Source: GCA-2720975 sp964469565
GTDB lineage: Bacteria > Planctomycetota > UBA1135 > GCA-002686595
Direction: 5' to 3'
NCBI GenBank assembly: GCA_964469565.1
Contig: CAYXZD010000002.1
Location: 276,058-340,057, forward strand
Length of the DNA stretch: 64,000 nucleotides
Shown here: positions 35,288 to 43,694 of the stretch, piece after piece
Position numbering within the stretch: the first letter of the stretch is position 1
Layout of the letters: each line of letters opens with the position of its first letter
Notes under the pieces: model-generated
The model's input: only the letters and a program-made list of their open reading frames with translations
The model's database searches: none
What the model was told of the DNA's origin: nothing
Made by a program: the position numbers and the translations under genes

Positions 35288-35327
35288 GGCCCGCGCCTGA
35301 CCAAAAAGCGGAAAACAGGCACGGGCC
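35288..35327 (-). terminator. Strong hairpin between two secreted-protein genes
   Basis: Arms GGCCCG-C-GCCTG (35288-35299) and CAGGC-A-CGGGCC (35316-35327) form an 11-bp GC-rich stem with one mismatch and a 16-base A-rich loop. It starts 14 bases after the stop of the upstream gene and ends nine bases before the FG-GAP start codon, so it could terminate the first transcript or act in the leader of the second. Confidence 0.55.
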
Positions 35328-35341
35328 GGCGGGCTAGGCGC

Positions 35342-36340
35342 CTACAGGAAGGTAATGGAGATCGCGTCGGAGAAATTCGATGTGGTGGCGCCCGCGAACT
35401 TGTCCCGGTACCAAGCCGTGAAATTCCAGGTGTCACCGGCCATCACGCTGACCGCCGGGGTGAAGGGCATGTTGGTCAGGTCCACGTTGAACGCGAAGGT
35501 GCCCGCTGAACCAGAGGATTGAACCTGCTTCACAAATCGTCCTATCGTGCCGCCAAGACACAGGTTTCCCATCGATCCGGGGGGTGCAATCACCAGCCCC
35601 TGGGTTTGGCTGGTCAGGGCATACCCAAACTGATTCAACGGTAGCTGAGTTACACTCAGACTGAGGTTGTTGTCACTGGCCACTGCACTGCCCTGGGCTT
35701 CAATCTGTGCAGCCAGTCCCGTGGAGTTGGGAATTGCCGTGCAGTAGTTCGTTCCGAAATCGGAGTCGAAACGAGTGTCGAGGAGGACTGCGTCAAGGCT
35801 TAGATGAGCGCCAAGGGCGTCAAACTCCAGGGCATAGGCCGTGATCACGTCACTGACAGCAGAAAGGTCCCAGTCAAACATGTCTTCCACGGTGCCGCCG
35901 CTGGCCCAGAGGTTGCTGCTCGTGGTGGGGGGCAAGCTGATCTGCGTGCCGTTTCCGTCAAAGTAGCTCAGGGTGAAGCTGGAGTAATCGAGCGGTGTAC
36001 CCGCGGTGGAGACTTGCAAGACCAGTTGCTGAAGATCCTCGGGGACACTGTCAACGATCATGAAATGGGAGGCTCCGGCTGGGTTGTAGATGTTGCCGGT
36101 CGAGGTCAGGATTCCGCCGGGCGTCGTCTGGAATAGGAGCGCAGTGTCAGAGGTCGTCCCCGGGTCATCGGGCATGTTGGGACCGGGAAACGCATCAGTA
36201 AAGGTCTCCCAACCTGTGAATTCAGTTCCGACCTGTCCCCTGAATGGGGGGGTGTAGGCATTGTTGAAGGCAGAAAAAGCGGCTCCCAAAGCAATGAGAG
36301 CAGGGGCAACACGAAGGGCGCAGTGGGTGAAGGAAGTCAT
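35342..36340 (-). CDS. Secreted protein with Cys-containing C-terminal beta-domain
   Basis: Signal peptide after ATG 36340 (MTSFTHCALRVAPALIALGA), then a carbohydrate-binding-like sandwich (about residues 30-200) and a C-terminal domain opening FGTNYCTAIPNSTGLAAQIE, continuing LPLNQFGYALTSQTQGLVIA, NLCLGGTIGRFVKQ and TWNFTAWYRDKF, and ending FSDAISITFL. This last domain recurs in secreted proteins of marine planctomycetes; its function is unknown to me, perhaps surface sorting or anchoring. An upstream in-frame start at 36403 lacks a signal peptide pattern. A strong hairpin follows the stop. Confidence 0.72.
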   Translation of the reverse strand: MTSFTHCALRVAPALIALGAAFSAFNNAYTPPFRGQVGTEFTGWETFTDAFPGPNMPDDPGTTSDTALLFQTTPGGILTSTGNIYNPAGASHFMIVDSVPEDLQQLVLQVSTAGTPLDYSSFTLSYFDGNGTQISLPPTTSSNLWASGGTVEDMFDWDLSAVSDVITAYALEFDALGAHLSLDAVLLDTRFDSDFGTNYCTAIPNSTGLAAQIEAQGSAVASDNNLSLSVTQLPLNQFGYALTSQTQGLVIAPPGSMGNLCLGGTIGRFVKQVQSSGSAGTFAFNVDLTNMPFTPAVSVMAGDTWNFTAWYRDKFAGATTSNFSDAISITFL

Positions 36341-36375
36341 GGTAGGACTGGGATGATTCAAGGCTGTGAGGGTGT

Positions 36376-36387
36376 CGGCAATTGCCG
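36376..36387. promoter_or_regulatory. 12-bp palindrome, possible operator
   Basis: CGGCAATTGCCG is a perfect palindrome centred about 41 bases before the start codon of the secreted-protein gene. Position and symmetry fit a repressor or activator site, but no second copy was noticed in the window. Confidence 0.3.
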
Positions 36388-36620
36388 TTGGCGACCCGAG
36401 CACCTGAACAATACCCAGTTGAGACTGACTCGCAATAGCAACAAGGGCGGAGTTTGCTCACCTCCCCCCCACAATCCCCTAAGGCCCGACCACCCCAACA
36501 CTTACGCTCCATTCCCCCATTGAGCCTGGGACTAGAATGCAACCTGGGTGCCAATTCCTGCTCTTATTCGGGGATGTGAGCCCTGCGCCCCCCGGCCCGG
36601 TGTGCGGGCCCTCAATCAAG

Positions 36621-36655
36621 AAAAGAGACCCCGCACATCGTGCAGCGCCTCTTTT
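36621..36655 (-). terminator. Terminator-like hairpin after Urate_ox_N gene
   Basis: Outer arms AAAAGAG (36621-36627) and CTCTTTT (36649-36655) enclose an inner GCAC (36633-36636)/GTGC (36640-36643) stem. On the minus strand the second arm ends in TTTT, as in intrinsic terminators; the A/T symmetry means it could also work on the plus strand. It lies about 60 bases after the stop of the gene at 36717. Confidence 0.55.
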
Positions 36656-36716
36656 CACAAAGCCCTGGAAACGATGCCCTCCCACAAGGGGTTGGACACC
36701 GCGTCAGTCGAGGTTT

Positions 36717-37487
36717 CTAGAAGCCTTCGACCTTGGCAGCCCGAACATAAAGGGCCTTGATGATGACGAAGCTCACAACGAGCACTCCAATGAGTGTCGT
36801 GACCACAGGAAACTTGAACATCGCAGGTTGGCCGACACCCACCATGAACAGCATCAGGGATGCTGACATATAGGTGTTGTGCTTCGAGCGCGACCCAGCC
36901 ATAGCGGCATCAGCGCCGTCAGGTGCCTCCCCGTTCTTGATCGCTGTGATAATGCGTTGTTGGGCAGGCCAAATACGCATCCACACATTGGCAGCCATGC
37001 ATGTGCCAAACAACGCCGCCACGTGGATGTAGACCGCACGGTCAGAAAACCCAAGATTGTTACTGAGGTACCAACCAAAGCCCGTCGCAAGGGCTCCCCA
37101 TAGGACTACCGCCACAGCATGCTGCTTGGCCAGCCCCTTGAAGAGGGCGTCATAGACTGCAAACCCCACAAACAAGCCTGCAAAGGCAGGGCCCCAGTCG
37201 CTTGCCTTAGCGGGCGCATGCTGACCGTCAAACAAGTTCGCACCGTCATACCCGTGGTAGTAAACGAGGAAGATCAGAACGACCCCCGTAATCCATGTGT
37301 AGGCTGCTCCCCACCGGAACCAGAACAGGCAGCGAGGCAGGAGCTCGGGTATGACCTTTCTCTTGGTCTCCGCATCCATCGTGGGGGCGAACGCCGAGTT
37401 CACCCAATTGAAAAAGTACAAGAGGCCAAGCCAGAGCACGCCGGCCCCGAAGTGAAGCCAACGATCGGCAAGTTCAAATAGGTCCAT
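36717..37487 (-). CDS. Urate_ox_N-type multi-helix membrane protein
   Basis: A 256-residue protein with about seven or eight membrane helices, resembling the membrane part of bacterial urate hydroxylase PuuD (Urate_ox_N): DLFELADRWLHFGAGVLWLG, then LYFFNWVN, then PRCLFWFRWGAAYTWITGVV, NNLGFSDRAVYIHVAALFGT and NVWMRIWPAQQRIITAIKNG. PuuD carries a C-terminal cytochrome c domain; here no C-x-x-C-H is present, so it is a stand-alone membrane domain. Conserved His in helices (RWLHFG, YIHVAAL) could bind haem. ATG 37487 is chosen because the family pattern starts there; the longer frame to 37598 adds unlike residues. Function, perhaps respiratory, is unproven. Confidence 0.75.
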   Translation of the reverse strand: MDLFELADRWLHFGAGVLWLGLLYFFNWVNSAFAPTMDAETKRKVIPELLPRCLFWFRWGAAYTWITGVVLIFLVYYHGYDGANLFDGQHAPAKASDWGPAFAGLFVGFAVYDALFKGLAKQHAVAVVLWGALATGFGWYLSNNLGFSDRAVYIHVAALFGTCMAANVWMRIWPAQQRIITAIKNGEAPDGADAAMAGSRSKHNTYMSASLMLFMVGVGQPAMFKFPVVTTLIGVLVVSFVIIKALYVRAAKVEGF

Positions 37488-37632
37488 GGGATCTTTGAAT
37501 GGGAGTGAGGTGATGGAGTGTGGGTCAGTGACATGCGCCGGAGGTTGCCTGCGGCTCACGTAAGGGTAACTATCCAAGATTTGCACCCACAGAGTCAATC
37601 ACGGGTGGGCAATATCATTCCCGGCTCGCACC

Positions 37633-37710
37633 CCCAGCCCGGCTTCCCAGTCCGGCATCCCAGTCCGGCTTCCCAGTCCAGCTTCTCAGCCCGGTTTCTC
37701 AGTCCGGCCA
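37633..37710. repeat. 13-bp tandem repeat, six imperfect copies
   Basis: Six consecutive 13-base units with consensus CCCAGTCCGGCTT (variants at a few positions) run to 37710, 35 bases before the assembly gap. The last units fall inside the 55-bp block that recurs after the gap. The true copy number may be larger than shown. Confidence 0.85.
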
Positions 37711-37900
37711 GGGCCACAACCCCGTTCCTAGGCCCCCTAGCACCTNNNNNNNNNNNNNNNNNNNNNNNNNNNNNNNNNNNNNNNNNNNNNNNNNNNNNNN
37801 NNNNNNNNNNNNNNNNNNNNNNNNNNNNNNNNNNNNNNNNNNNNNCCGGTTTCTCAGTCCGGCCAGGGCCACAACCCCGTTCCTAGGCCCCCTAGCACCT
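37691..37900. repeat. 55-bp direct repeat flanking 100-N gap
   Basis: Positions 37691-37745 and 37846-37900 are identical over 55 bases and flank Ns at 37746-37845. The length equals a common assembler k-mer and matches the second gap in this window, so the repeat is best read as contig overlap, not biology. Confidence 0.85.
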
Positions 37901-38017
37901 GTGCCGGGTGAGGGGGCACCTACTGCCGCCAGTCGTACACGGGGCTGGACCCCGCCTTCATCGTCAGGGAAAGGGTAGAGCCTACTCCCAACTGTCCTCC
38001 TGCCTCCAGAATCCGAC

Positions 38018-38833
38018 TCACTCGAACGCGAGTTCGATGCCAGTGGACATTCCTGCCTCAATCACCACACGCCTGCGGAGAATCCCCAGTTCTTCATGCT
38101 CGACCTTGATTGTGTACTCGCCGGGCACGATCCCCTTGATGAGGAAACTCCCATGATCATCCGTCACGGCAAACCATGGGTGATCACAGACGTGCACTAG
38201 GGCGAACATCCATGGGTGTAAGTCACATTGAAACCGCACAGTATCGGCCCGCTTGGGTTCGTAGTGCAGCGGTGCCTGGCCCACGGCCTGCGTCACGTTG
38301 ATTGAACGGTTGCGCTTTGCGGTGACGTGCACATTGTGTGTCGCAGGATCGCTGTTTGTAATCACAACTTCCTGACCGATCTGAAGCGCTTGAACATGCG
38401 GAGTGTAGATGCAGCCCCGCTGATCCAGCACAACGGGCTCCTCGGGTGCAGCCGGAATCTCCAAGCCCTTGAGGTCAGGTTCAAGGGCCAAGAATGCGTA
38501 CTTGAGTTTTCCGTCTGTCACCACGAACACGTCACTGAGATGGTCCACATCCTCGTGGTGCGTGCAGTCCGCCATCTTTCGCGCCCCAATGGGGAAGCGG
38601 TCTGGAACACTTCTCTTCACCCGCACCGTGCCGTGCAGAGCACCATGCACCTGTGAGGGCCAAGGCAATTGATCAACAACTTCGGCAAGCGGAGCCTTCG
38701 CCTCGTCGCCACCCCCAACTTGGCTGTCCAAGGCTTCCCCACCCTCTTGGGGATCAGGGCCTCCTCGGTTCTGGGGATTGGGAGACTCCGAGCAAGCTGC
38801 ACAAGTCAACAGAAACAGAATCGAGCGGTACAT
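38018..38833 (-). CDS. Cupredoxin-like lipoprotein
   Basis: An exported protein (MYRSILFLLTCAACSES, probable lipoprotein) with an acidic linker, then a domain holding the motif set of a type 1 copper site: THNVH (His165, His168) and C-x2-H-x2-M in CDLHPWM (Cys202, His205, Met208). An earlier RGCIYTPHVQAL patch is typical of planctomycete plastocyanin-like proteins. The C-terminus adds a regulatory-like beta-sandwich (GSFLIKGIVPGEYTIKVEHE). Likely periplasmic electron carrier or copper-binding protein. It lies upstream of the Urate_ox_N membrane gene on the same strand, separated by about 530 bp plus the gap. Confidence 0.78.
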   Translation of the reverse strand: MYRSILFLLTCAACSESPNPQNRGGPDPQEGGEALDSQVGGGDEAKAPLAEVVDQLPWPSQVHGALHGTVRVKRSVPDRFPIGARKMADCTHHEDVDHLSDVFVVTDGKLKYAFLALEPDLKGLEIPAAPEEPVVLDQRGCIYTPHVQALQIGQEVVITNSDPATHNVHVTAKRNRSINVTQAVGQAPLHYEPKRADTVRFQCDLHPWMFALVHVCDHPWFAVTDDHGSFLIKGIVPGEYTIKVEHEELGILRRRVVIEAGMSTGIELAFE

Positions 38834-38983
38834 GAGTGAATAGTGCTGGAAGGAAGCCGCCCCCTGGCATCAAGACGGTCCGAAAGAGATGAGAGTGCTA
38901 GAAGTCTCTCCACGATACCCCACGCCTCCACATGGTTGATACATCCATGCCTGAGCACCCACCCAGGAGAGGCGTCCACTATG

Positions 38984-40231
38984 TCAGCCAAAGCGTGCAA
39001 GTGAGTAGGGAGTGGGGTCTAGGCCGGGGTCTAGACCCGCCATCATGCGCGCCACGCAGTCACCACTGGCAGCACACATGCTCACCCCCATCATCCCGTG
39101 ACCAGCTGCCACAAACACCCGCTTGAAACCGGGTACCCGGCCCAAGAGAGGCAATTCATCGGGCGTCATGGGACGCCAGCCCACCCACTCCTCCCCAGGC
39201 GCATCCACGTCACACCTCAAGAATTGCCGGGCGCCCCTACGCAACGCCTGCAGCCGGCCCGGGAGGATTTCTAGATTGCGACCGCTCAGTTCCATTGTCC
39301 CGCCAAGCCGCAATCCGCTCGGCCATGGGGTGACCACCATATTGGCCTCATGCAAGAGCAGGGGCAGGGTTGGAGCCCCTTTCGCTGGGGGCAATGTGAG
39401 CGAATAGCCCTTGCCCGGCTGAATGGGGAGATTCAGATTGAGGGGCCGTTGCCAATCGGTACTCCAAGCACCCGCCGCCACCAGCAGCTGGGATCCCAGC
39501 CAATCTCCGCGGGTTGTCCTCACGCGTGCGCCCGTCGACCCGACCGTGATGCCCTCAACGGGGCAGTTCAATTCCAGCGTCCCGCCACAAGCCTGGACTG
39601 CGCCTCCCAAACCATCGAGGAACGACTGGGGTTGCAAGTGGGCATCTCTCGGATGAAATAGGGAACCTGCCACACGGTCGGCACGCAGCCCTGGTTCAAG
39701 AACAAGAGTCTCCTCCGCACTCTTCAAATGTGCCTCAATGCCGTGATCGGCAAGGATGTTGCGCACTCCCTCGGCCCCTTCCAGCGCAGAGGGTCGTTCA
39801 AAAACCTCTAAGAGGCCCCCTTCACTCCACTCACATTCGATTCCTTCGGCCGCGATCCAGTCCCGCGTGAGATCAAGAGAATGGCCGAGCAAGGCAGCCC
39901 GCCCCCGCAGCGCCGCCTCCATGCGGCTGCGACGGCAATTTCCAAGGAATCTTAGCCCCCAACTGAGGAATTCCAGGTCCGCGCGCGGGCGCACATAGAA
40001 GGGCGCATCCCGTTTCCCAAACCAGCCTAGGGTTTGACGCAGGGTCTCGGGGCGCGTCAGCGGGAGGGCGTGGCTGGGTGTGAGCAGGCCGCAATTGCCG
40101 CGGGAGGCCCCATTGCCCAGCGTGCCCGCCTCCAACACGCAAACGCTACGCCCCAGGGCAAGCAGGGAATAGGCACAGGCCACCCCCACCACACCCCCAC
40201 CGATCACGATCACATCAAAGGTCCTCTTCAT
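38984..40231 (-). CDS. dadA: D-amino-acid dehydrogenase, DadA-like flavoprotein
   Basis: FAD-dependent dehydrogenase that oxidises D-amino acids to 2-oxo acids and passes electrons to the respiratory chain. The dinucleotide-binding motif VIVIGGGVVGVACAYSL is at the N-terminus, SRGNCGLLTPSH follows, then QPGKGYSLTL near residue 270, EEWVGWRPMTPDELPLLGRV and the C-terminal FVAAGHGMMGVSM. This is the DadA/D-hydroxyproline dehydrogenase pattern; D-Ala specificity is an inference from the neighbour. ATG 40231 is preferred over GTG 40234. It is divergent, with 35 bp between starts, from a serine hydrolase fused to a D-Ala-D-Ala dipeptidase domain. Confidence 0.8.
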   Translation of the reverse strand: MKRTFDVIVIGGGVVGVACAYSLLALGRSVCVLEAGTLGNGASRGNCGLLTPSHALPLTRPETLRQTLGWFGKRDAPFYVRPRADLEFLSWGLRFLGNCRRSRMEAALRGRAALLGHSLDLTRDWIAAEGIECEWSEGGLLEVFERPSALEGAEGVRNILADHGIEAHLKSAEETLVLEPGLRADRVAGSLFHPRDAHLQPQSFLDGLGGAVQACGGTLELNCPVEGITVGSTGARVRTTRGDWLGSQLLVAAGAWSTDWQRPLNLNLPIQPGKGYSLTLPPAKGAPTLPLLLHEANMVVTPWPSGLRLGGTMELSGRNLEILPGRLQALRRGARQFLRCDVDAPGEEWVGWRPMTPDELPLLGRVPGFKRVFVAAGHGMMGVSMCAASGDCVARMMAGLDPGLDPTPYSLARFG

Positions 40232-40266
40232 CACAGGGTATTAGGAGGCATACTACGGACCTAGCC

Positions 40267-42678
40267 ATGCAACTTCCCGGATTCTCTGCCAAGCCTGCCA
40301 AGGGGACTGCCCAACCCATGGTCCAAGGCATCGCCCTCACCGCCTGTGCAGTCCTGCTTGGAGGATGCGTCTCACGTGTGTGGAATGTGGAGCTTGCTGA
40401 TGATTACCAGGGCGTCGTGCATGAGCTCTCGCGGTGCGTCAAGCAAGAGATGGCGATCAAGGACATACCGGCCATGTCGATCGCGCTGATGGATGGAGAC
40501 CGGGTGGTTTGGGCACAGGGATTCGGACTGGCCAACCCACAGGCCGACCCACAGACCCAACAACGAGCCACTGCTGACACTGTCTATCGCGTGGCCTCTA
40601 TCTCCAAGCTTTTTACTGATGTAGCTCTGATGCGCTGTGTCGAGCGGGGTGAACTCGACCTAGATGCCCCGATCACCCAGTACCTGCCTGACTTTCAGCC
40701 CCAATCCAGTTTCGACACGCCCATCACCCTGCGCCATCTCACCAGTCACACCTCGGGCCTCTTGCGGGAACCACCCCTTGGAAACTACTTCGAAACAAGC
40801 GCTCCTAGTCTTGCCGATACTGTTCAGAGCCTCTCAAGTACGCAATTGCTCTTTGAACCCGGAACTCGCACGAAGTACTCCAATGCTGGGCTTGCAGTAG
40901 TCGGGCGAGTGTTGGAAGTGCAACAGGGTTGCGCGTACCCAGAGATCATGTCCAAGGAAGTCATGCAACCCCTGGGGATCGATGATTCTTCCACTTTCGG
41001 CCAGTGCCCAATCGTACACCCGCGTCTTGCCAAGGGCCAAATGTGGACCTATGACGGACGCCGCTTCCCAGCCCCCACCTTCGAGCTAGGCATGTGCCCT
41101 GCCGCTAGCTTGTGCGCATCAGTCCTAGACTTGTGCACGTTTACTCAGGGCGTCTTTGGGCTCCTACCCAGCAGTCCTGCCTTGCTGCAGAAGTCAACCC
41201 GCGAGCAGATGCTCACCCCATTCTTGAGTCCGGATGGAACGCAGATGCCAGTAGGCGTTGGGTTTTACCTCGACGAAATAGAAGGACACCGCCGCTGTGG
41301 ACACAACGGCGCTCTGTACGGTTTCTCAACCCAACTCTCTTTCCTTCCCGACGAGGGTATTGGTGTAGTCGTAGCGGCCTCGCTCGACAGTTGTAACGAG
41401 GTCACCTACCGGCTGGCGACCCATGCCCTACGGCTGATGCTGGCGGCCCGTGGCGGCCGGGCTCTGCCACGTCTTCCAGAATCTCGTGTCCTCAGCTCTG
41501 CCCGCGCCAAACGGCTTGTGGGCCTGTTTGACCTCGATGGTCGCCGCATCCGCCTGCGGCTTGACGGCCAACGCCTCTTGCTGGAAGCACGCGGGAGGAT
41601 TTGCGAGGTCCGCAACGTGGGTGGGCACTACCTCACCGATGACAAGCACGGTTTTGGCATGCGGATCGAACGCATTGACGATCAACGCATTGCCGTCGAT
41701 GGAGTGCCGTATCAACGGATCGATGAAGATCTAGCCCCCAGTACCTGCCCGCCCGATCTTGAGGAGTATGTGGGTGAATACGGTTGGGATCACAACACCC
41801 TTTACATCCGCGAGTCCCAGGGTCACTTGCAGGCATTAATCGAGTGGTTCTGGATTGACGATCTTACTGAAGTAGGGCCAGATCAATTCAGTCTGCCGCG
41901 CAAGGGTGGCCTTTACCCCGGAGAGAGCATTCGCTTCAGACGCGATTCTGCCGGTGCCATCTCCCACCTCGCGCTAGGTGAGGTGAAGTTTCCACGCAGG
42001 CCCTCTGCCACTCAGAACGGCGAGACTTTTAGGATTACACCGCAGTTCGATCAGGCTCACTTGAGGCTATTGGCTACAGCGGCCACACCCCCATTGGAAA
42101 GCGGCAAGCTTCCATCTGACTTAGTTGATCTCACTACTGTTGACGCGCGCATCCGCTTGGACATGCGCTACGCCACAGACAACAATTTTATGGGGATGAC
42201 GTTTTACCCCCAAGCTCGCGCCCTCTTGCAACGACCGGCCGCAGAGGCCCTTGGTCGTGCGGCACGGATATTCGCGGAGAAGGGATATGGAATCCTGGTC
42301 TACGACGCCTACCGCCCTTGGCACGTAACCAAGATGTTCTGGGACGCCACTCCAAATGAGTTCAAGAACTACGTCGCCGACCCCACAAAGGGATCTCGCC
42401 ACAACCGCGGTTGCGCCGTCGACATCACACTGTATGACCTCAAGTCGGGCCAACCCGTAACGACCACGAGCGGGTACGACGAGTTCCAGCCTTGCGCACA
42501 CCCACTCTATCCTGGAGGAACCGCCCGCCAACGCTGGTATCGGGACACTCTACGCGAAGTCATGGAGGACGTCGGCTTCCGATCCTACGCTTGGGAATGG
42601 TGGCACTTCGATTTTGACGGTTGGCGCGAATACCCCATCATGGATGATCCTCTGGTATCAGTAACAGCTGAAGACTGA
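40267..42678 (+). CDS. Serine hydrolase (class C beta-lactamase-like) fused to VanX-type dipeptidase
   Basis: Two-domain exported lipoprotein (lipobox LLGGC, Cys34). Residues 45-400 form a serine peptidase S12 domain: SISK (Ser111, Lys114), YSN (Tyr204, Asn206) and HNG (346-348). A linker beta region follows (about 410-600). Residues 618-795 form an M15D dipeptidase: SRHNRGCAVD with zinc ligands His712 and Asp719, EWWH with catalytic Glu777 and zinc ligand His780, and an Arg in AYRPW (683). The H-x6-D and E-x-x-H spacing equals VanX. Predicted to cut D-Ala-containing peptides and then D-Ala-D-Ala. Alternative start ATG 40318. Divergent from dadA. Confidence 0.88.
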   Translation: MQLPGFSAKPAKGTAQPMVQGIALTACAVLLGGCVSRVWNVELADDYQGVVHELSRCVKQEMAIKDIPAMSIALMDGDRVVWAQGFGLANPQADPQTQQRATADTVYRVASISKLFTDVALMRCVERGELDLDAPITQYLPDFQPQSSFDTPITLRHLTSHTSGLLREPPLGNYFETSAPSLADTVQSLSSTQLLFEPGTRTKYSNAGLAVVGRVLEVQQGCAYPEIMSKEVMQPLGIDDSSTFGQCPIVHPRLAKGQMWTYDGRRFPAPTFELGMCPAASLCASVLDLCTFTQGVFGLLPSSPALLQKSTREQMLTPFLSPDGTQMPVGVGFYLDEIEGHRRCGHNGALYGFSTQLSFLPDEGIGVVVAASLDSCNEVTYRLATHALRLMLAARGGRALPRLPESRVLSSARAKRLVGLFDLDGRRIRLRLDGQRLLLEARGRICEVRNVGGHYLTDDKHGFGMRIERIDDQRIAVDGVPYQRIDEDLAPSTCPPDLEEYVGEYGWDHNTLYIRESQGHLQALIEWFWIDDLTEVGPDQFSLPRKGGLYPGESIRFRRDSAGAISHLALGEVKFPRRPSATQNGETFRITPQFDQAHLRLLATAATPPLESGKLPSDLVDLTTVDARIRLDMRYATDNNFMGMTFYPQARALLQRPAAEALGRAARIFAEKGYGILVYDAYRPWHVTKMFWDATPNEFKNYVADPTKGSRHNRGCAVDITLYDLKSGQPVTTTSGYDEFQPCAHPLYPGGTARQRWYRDTLREVMEDVGFRSYAWEWWHFDFDGWREYPIMDDPLVSVTAED

Positions 42679-42728
42679 GCAGGCAGCCGAGGACTTCGCG
42701 TGCACACGGGTGTAGACGACTGTAGAGA

Positions 42729-43694
42729 TTAGCTGAGGCTGGCGAGAATCACCACAATCCCCAGGATTCCGACAGCAACCAAGACGAGCAAAGCGATCTT
42801 GCTCCAATCGACGGGTGCCTTGCCCTTCAAACACGTTGCATCCTGGCCCGAAATCACAACCCGAAACAGCTTGTCCTTATAGCGATAGGCCATGATCCAT
42901 GCAGGGAAGGAGAGTCGCCGGGTTTCTAGACCTGTGAGCAGGGCCTGCACATGCACGTTGCGAAACTTGGACCCAGGAATCGCACCACGTTTGAGGTGAC
43001 TGGCTGCCACACTGTGGATTCGATCAGTAATGATCCTGCGGGCTTGCGAGCGCTGCACATCAAACGCCTCAATCACAGCCCCCTCCTCTGAGTGGCCAGG
43101 TTCGGCCTGAGCAGAGTCGACTGCATAAGAACTGGCAAGCTCATAGGCTTCTGCAGCCGAAAGGCCTCTGGAGGCCGAGACGAGCACATCATCAAAGACC
43201 ATTGAGTCCTGACCTGAGTGTGGTGCCCAATCGCTCTGCCTGGAGCCTGCGTTCGAGTCAGCGGTCCAGCTCACTAAGGCCTCGGCATCGAATACCCACC
43301 CCACCCACCAGAGAGGCCGCAGGTCCTCGATGCGGGCTTTGGATTTCAGGTCCGCTGGGCGAAAAAACCCTAGGCTGCCCAACCAGCGACCCAGAGCCTC
43401 ACGGGCTTCCACACGCGTCACGGTAAATGGCAAATACCCCTCTGTCTGCTCAAGCACATCCCGCAGATTCTCAGTTCGTAATGTTCCCGCACAGAATGAA
43501 CAACTCAATGCCTGCAGGGCAGCGTCGTAGCGAGTCGCCGCACCGCAAACACCACACCGTAAGACTACCTGCTGGAACTCATCCTGTTCCCTTACAGGTG
43601 AATCGCTAACCGGGGGAACCTGTCCGCAGATGGCACAGCGCAGATCTCCAGATTCGAGAGGGGACTCACAACGGGTGCAATGGGTAGAACTCAA
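42729..43694 (-). CDS. Zinc-ribbon protein with C-terminal membrane anchor (paralogue 2)
   Basis: Two zinc ribbons at the N-terminus (Cys6/Cys9/Cys20/Cys23 and Cys47/Cys50/Cys65/Cys68), a middle beta region of about 200 residues with Trp-rich patches (LRPLWWVGWVFDAEALVSW) and a final membrane helix (KIALLVLVAVGILGIVVILA). It is paralogous to the gene just upstream: the middle (VLVSASRGLSAAEAYEL) and end (FPAWIMAYRYKDKLFRVVIS) are alike. The start is TTG 43694, overlapping the upstream stop (TTGA). Function unknown; the pair resembles proteins annotated as 'helicase-like zinc ribbon', a name with no functional support. Heteromeric assembly is plausible. Confidence 0.65.
   Translation of the reverse strand: MSSTHCTRCESPLESGDLRCAICGQVPPVSDSPVREQDEFQQVVLRCGVCGAATRYDAALQALSCSFCAGTLRTENLRDVLEQTEGYLPFTVTRVEAREALGRWLGSLGFFRPADLKSKARIEDLRPLWWVGWVFDAEALVSWTADSNAGSRQSDWAPHSGQDSMVFDDVLVSASRGLSAAEAYELASSYAVDSAQAEPGHSEEGAVIEAFDVQRSQARRIITDRIHSVAASHLKRGAIPGSKFRNVHVQALLTGLETRRLSFPAWIMAYRYKDKLFRVVISGQDATCLKGKAPVDWSKIALLVLVAVGILGIVVILASLS

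Larger units (their letters stand above)
36341..36716. other. Intergenic region with palindrome and terminator
   Basis: No gene recognised. It holds the presumed promoter of the secreted-protein gene at 36340, a 12-bp palindrome (36376-36387), a run of seven C at 36464-36470, and a terminator-like hairpin (36621-36655) belonging to the membrane-protein gene upstream. Confidence 0.5.
37488..38017. other. Intergenic region with minisatellite and assembly gap
   Basis: No gene recognised between the Urate_ox_N and cupredoxin-like genes. The region contains a 13-bp tandem repeat, a 100-N gap and a 55-bp direct repeat around the gap, each listed separately. Frames reported across the gap are artefacts. 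Confidence 0.6.

Noticed and set aside
37699..38061. Open frames crossing the first N gap
   Set aside because: They read through unknown bases and repeated 55-bp ends; no domain pattern.
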